In this document: piece after piece, positions 61,072-64,000 of the stretch
Position numbering within the stretch: position 1 is the first letter of the stretch
How the letters are laid out: every line of letters begins with the position of its first letter
Assembly (NCBI GenBank): GCA_965220265.1
Contig: CBDCPM010000003.1
Location: forward strand, 1-64,000
Source of the DNA: Bin87 sp965220265
Lineage (GTDB): Bacteria; Chloroflexota; Dehalococcoidia; Lucifugimonadales; UBA3495
Reading direction: 5' to 3'
DNA: 64,000 nt
Made by a program: the position numbers and the translations under genes
Notes under the pieces: generated by a model
The model's database searches: none
Told to the model about the DNA's origin: nothing
What the model saw: the letters and a program-made list of their open reading frames with translations, nothing else

Positions 61072-61310
61072 CGCAACGCCCGTACCGACAGCCCCTTCCC
61101 TTCCTGGTGGTACTGAGCCAGCCGCCGGCCGGTGAGCACCGCCAGCCGCTCGGCCACCATCATCCCCTCGGCCACGTTGTGAGCCCGAGGTTCGGCCATC
61201 TTCATCCTGAACCCGTGGCTCCCCCTGGTTGCCTTCGCCCGATTGCAGCAGGAACACAGCAGCTGCAAGTTGCGGACCTCGTCCTTACCGTCGTCGCTCA
61301 GCGCCAAGAA
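61072..61310 (-). pseudogene. HNH endonuclease, C-terminal fragment 1
   Basis: Minus strand reads LALSDDGKDEVRNLQLLCSC, CNRAKATRGSHGFRMKMAEP and LTGRRLAQYHQEG, closely matching the end of the intact HNH protein at 62.4-63.1 kb. It begins abruptly at the 5' end of the second 86-residue-type gene and lacks the first half of the HNH motif. Confidence 0.8.
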
Positions 61311-61314
61311 GCCG

Positions 61315-61596
61315 ATGGTGGAACGACGGAAACCCATCGTCACTGAACTCGCCCTGGCCGACGTCCTGGACCAGTTGGTCAACCTGATCGAGGAGCTGCG
61401 GGTCGACGTGAACCTCCGCGTGGAGATCACCACCGATGAGACCGAGTTGGTGAAGCTCAACTTCTCCGGCACTCCCGACGTGGGCTTCCCGCTGCAGCGC
61501 GAGGTGCGCGCCATTCCCGGCCAGGTGGTGCGCCGCGTCTGGAACGAGGGTCTCCGCGACTACGAGACCCCGTACCGCTCCGGCGACGCGATCTGA
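61315..61596 (+). CDS. Small conserved hypothetical protein (copy 2 of 2)
   Basis: A 93-residue protein from ATG 61315, closely similar to the one at 59412-59672 (VERRKPIVTELALADVLDQL, VDVNLRVEITTDETELVKLN, FPLQREVRAIPGQVVRRVWN) with a seven-residue longer tail. Unlike copy 1 it has no clear ribosome binding site: the start abuts the HNH fragment, so its own promoter and leader were probably lost in the rearrangement. Function is unknown. Confidence 0.6.
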   Translation: MVERRKPIVTELALADVLDQLVNLIEELRVDVNLRVEITTDETELVKLNFSGTPDVGFPLQREVRAIPGQVVRRVWNEGLRDYETPYRSGDAI

Positions 61597-61768
61597 GACG
61601 ATCGGCTCGGGACACGCCGGGGCTGCACACTCCGAGCCAGCGCAGCAGAGCGTAACACCTAACGACGGTGGGCGTTCCGCCGGCATTTGTCCCAGAGAAC
61701 CTTCGCGACGCCATCCGCAAACAGCCGGTCGTCCCAGGCAATCTACCTGGCGGAACTGGCCAGCTGGA

Positions 61769-61889
61769 GCAGCTTGCGGATAGCCTTGCCCTCTGTCTAA
61801 CGGTGGAGCAGTAGGGACCTTACGCTTTTCAGTAGGCTGAACCACCGAAACGGGACACCAAAACACGCGCCTTGTCCTCACGTCCCCGT
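61769..61889. repeat. 121-bp direct repeat, copy 1
   Basis: From GCAGCTTGCGGATAGCCTTG to the run ending GTCCTCACGTCCCCGT this matches 62296-62416 at nearly every base, including TTACGCTTTTCAGTAGGCTG. In both places it is followed by the reversed tail of the HNH gene. Confidence 0.85.
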
Positions 61890-61916
61890 TCCCTTGACGC
61901 GATCGAGCCTCCGCCA

Positions 61917-62010
61917 TCAGGGCGCCTCATCCCCACCCTCCAGGTAGTACTGCGCCAGCCGCCGGCCGGTGAACACCAGTTCCTGCTCGTCCACGTCAGC
62001 GGAGCCACCC
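61917..62010 (-). pseudogene. HNH endonuclease, C-terminal fragment 2
   Basis: The minus strand encodes DVDEQELVFTGRRLAQYYLE followed by GGDEAP, the last 25 or so residues of the HNH protein (VDEREATLTGRRLAQYHQE). Nothing of the HNH core remains. It follows direct-repeat copy 1, so it arose with the tandem duplication. Confidence 0.7.
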
Positions 62011-62295
62011 ACCCCCTTGCAGGAGTAGGCGGAGACTGTTTTGAGTATCAAATTAAGGAGTTTTGCACGGGGTAGCGTCATACTTTGCACCGGATCTTGG
62101 TCTTGCCGCCTCGCCCAATGCCTCCCTCCTCTACAACCGGCATTCCAGTCCCCGGCCGCCGCCGAGGTCATCGCCGCGCGCGGCTGCATTTCCGATCAAT
62201 TGCCGCCCTTCCGCCGTGCTTCACCTCCCTGCCGGCGCAACCGCAGGCCCGGCCAACCTCGTATGGCTAAAGGCTACCGGTGTGGGCCGGTTGGC
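62011..62295. other. Region between duplicated HNH ends, no gene
   Basis: About 285 bases without a supported frame. It is part of the duplicated-and-decayed area upstream of direct-repeat copy 2. Confidence 0.4.
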
Positions 62296-62416
62296 GCAGC
62301 TTACGGATAGCCTTGCCCTCTGCCTGAAGGTGGCGCAGTAGGGGCCTTACGCTTTTCAGTAGGCTGAACCACCGAAACGGGACACCAAAACACGTACCTT
62401 GTCCTCACGTCCCCGT
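62296..62416. repeat. 121-bp direct repeat, copy 2
   Basis: Partner of 61769-61889, lying just beyond the 3' end of the intact HNH gene. Confidence 0.85.
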
Positions 62417-62443
62417 CCCGTTACTCGGCAGCGCCCTCCGCCA

Positions 62444-63145
62444 TCAGGACGCCGCATCCCCATTCTCTTGGTGGTACTGTGCCAGCCGCCGGCCGGTCAA
62501 CGTCGCCTCCCGCTCATCCACCATCACACCTGTCCCCACGTTGTGGGCCCGCAGCTCTGCCATCTTCATGCGGAATCCGTGGCTCCCCTGCGTCCCTTTT
62601 ACCCGATTGCAATACGGGCACAGCAGCTGCAGGTTGCGGGTCTCGTGCTCCCCGTCGTCGCTCAAGGCCACGATGTGGTCGACCTCGAACCTGAGATGAT
62701 GCGGCTGGTGGAAGCCGCAGCCGGGGCACACGCCCCGCTGCACCGAGTACAGCGCCATCCGCACCGATTCCGGCATGTTTGGACGGCGATTACCGTCACC
62801 ACGCCGGCGGGCCGGTCGCTTCTCGTACACCTCCACCGGCTCCAGGTACTCCTGCAGCAGCGCCACGTCCATCGGCCGGTCGGGCTCGCGGTACAGATAG
62901 CGGCCGCGGCTGACCCTGGTGATCAGCTGGGGAGACGGACGGCTGTGGCCCTGCGTGGTGCAGCCTGCCAGATCCGAGAGTTCCCGATTGACCAGGTTCC
63001 GGTCCCGCTTCGCCCTCGGGTTAAAATCAGCCACTCCCGAGGCGGCGACCATCTCATAAATCTCTTCCGTGCTCAGAATGCGGCCCTGGCGCGCCGCCAT
63101 CACCTGCACGATGTGGGGCCGCAGGCTACTTGCTGCCTTCGCCAA
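62444..63145 (-). CDS. HNH endonuclease
   Basis: A 233-residue protein. TTG 63143-63145 was chosen because a near-perfect AAAGGAGGT lies just upstream. The N-terminal part (MAKAASSLRPHIVQVMAARQ, STEEIYEMVAASGVADFNP) looks like a helical DNA-binding lead. The C-terminal HNH domain has CPGCGFHQPHHLRFEVDHIV and NLQLLCPYCNRVKGTQGSHG: the DH pair, the N-L-x3-C-x2-C-N zinc-binding end and the general-base His are present. It should cut DNA. Fragments of its 3' end at 61.1 and 61.9 kb show it has been repeatedly copied, as happens with mobile nuclease genes. Confidence 0.88.
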   Translation of the reverse strand: MAKAASSLRPHIVQVMAARQGRILSTEEIYEMVAASGVADFNPRAKRDRNLVNRELSDLAGCTTQGHSRPSPQLITRVSRGRYLYREPDRPMDVALLQEYLEPVEVYEKRPARRRGDGNRRPNMPESVRMALYSVQRGVCPGCGFHQPHHLRFEVDHIVALSDDGEHETRNLQLLCPYCNRVKGTQGSHGFRMKMAELRAHNVGTGVMVDEREATLTGRRLAQYHQENGDAAS

Positions 63146-64000
63146 CTGTATACCTCCTTTTGGCGCACACTCCCGAAACCTTAGCGTTGGCAAATCGTCG
63201 TTAGCCTGACCAAAGATGAAGTGACCTGCTAGTTCAAACACGACTGGCACACCCGACTGTCGGCCGTGGCGACTTGTTGCACCATATCACCTCAAGCCCA
63301 TCATACCGTCGCACCATTACTCCGTTGCACCATGCCCCCACACAATGGTGGCCAAAGGTAGAATAGGTTCCGCGCCCGATCACCATCCCACACGCAGTTA
63401 TTCTCCCGCTCGAAGCACGGATTGCACCGCACAGCCAGACGATAGAAACGGGCCGCAGGAGTTATTGTCAAGATTTTCAGCACCTATACAACAAAGGTTC
63501 AATACACCAAAAAACCATATTACCCATGCACCCTCAATGGCGTGCCCGACTGCAAACAGGACACTATATGCCGTAACTCACTGCCCTTACGCGAAGTCGA
63601 TAGCCAAACATCCACTTAAATCGCTGACTCGAGTGCTCAGGAATGATCGAAGCCAAGATCCAATGTCTCAGCCAGCCAACTGTCTCAGCCAACGAAGTCG
63701 GGGCGCCAAAACACCAAGTTCCCTCGCCGTGATTGCAGCTAGCGTAGTCGTCCAGTGACTACCCTAGCTGACACTCAACGGATAATCGCCGAAACTCCGA
63801 AGTTCCGCTGCAATACAGCCATGCCCTGCAACTCCACCAGCCTCTCGGCGGCTTCCGGCGGGCGGAGAAAGGTACTGGCAGAGACGTTCATACCAAGTTA
63901 CCTGATGCTCCACGACAAGGGCTATGGGTCGATATCCACACATAGGAGCTGGCTCGTTGCCCGGCTGAGAATAGGCTTTTCCGGGATATACCATATCGTG
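63146..64000. other. No gene recognised to the right edge
   Basis: About 855 bases, less GC-rich than the rest. Several short frames exist, none with a family match, and none has both a ribosome binding site and sensible composition. A short direct repeat (TGTCTCAGCCA twice near 63664-63692) is the only structure noticed. Confidence 0.4.

Noticed and set aside
63764..63994. 76-codon minus-strand frame at the right edge
   Set aside because: No recognisable motif, no clear ribosome binding site, and the area shows no coding character.

Overview
This window looks like GC-rich environmental bacterial DNA that has been heavily worked over by mobile elements. Fused family III CoA-transferases next to a thiolase-like protein and a DUF35 OB-fold protein, with a dense insertion-sequence load, suggest a Chloroflexota-like lineage such as SAR202 or a sponge-associated relative. 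That assignment is inference from gene content; there is no rRNA or marker gene.

Layout. 1-9.1 kb is a scrapyard of IS630, IS4-like, IS110, IS5, IS256 and Tn3-family pieces, with two lone genes (a hypothetical at 3.8-4.5 kb and a membrane protein at 6.5-7.0 kb). 9.1-16.8 kb is a complete type II-C CRISPR-Cas locus: an array of 39 repeats, a tracrRNA on the same strand, then cas2, cas1 and cas9 on the opposite strand. Between cas9 and cas1 lies a decayed second copy of a Cas9 C-terminal tail. 17-22.4 kb holds transposase scraps, a broken TPR lipoprotein gene and three proteins with PD-(D/E)XK-like signatures. 22.4-27.7 kb has an IS5 copy and an acyl-CoA metabolism operon. 27.7-32.7 kb is again mobile DNA (Tn3 tnpA fragment, resolvase, IS1380 remnant, two tandem IS5-type elements) around one membrane protein gene.

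32.7-56.8 kb reads as one functional block for an exported, probably sulfated polysaccharide: UDP-glucose dehydrogenase, priming sugar transferase, APS kinase, four sulfotransferases, two glycosyltransferases, an O-antigen ligase/polymerase-like protein, a flippase and an UppP phosphatase. It also holds a one-chain sensor kinase/response regulator and a 2392-residue secreted fibronectin-III/propeller-repeat protein. APS kinase would make PAPS, the sulfate donor for the sulfotransferases, and Ugd would supply UDP-glucuronate. The APS kinase/sugar transferase pair is duplicated; the second copy is broken and ends at an IS. 56.8-64 kb is a degraded tail with a TnpB remnant, a small zinc-ribbon protein, half a nurA gene, a PD-(D/E)XK-like protein, an HNH nuclease with two tail fragments, and about 0.85 kb with no recognisable gene.

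Most notable: the relict Cas9 tail that overlaps cas1 by ATGA; a tracrRNA with a predicted extra hairpin inside the repeat:anti-repeat duplex; a three-spacer tandem duplication in the array; a family of 23-24 nt palindromes inserted at similar AG/GGCT sites in two different transposase genes; an IS630-derived MITE that supplies the stop codon of a sulfotransferase; a 13-C tract just upstream of the giant surface protein; and the sulfated-polysaccharide locus itself.
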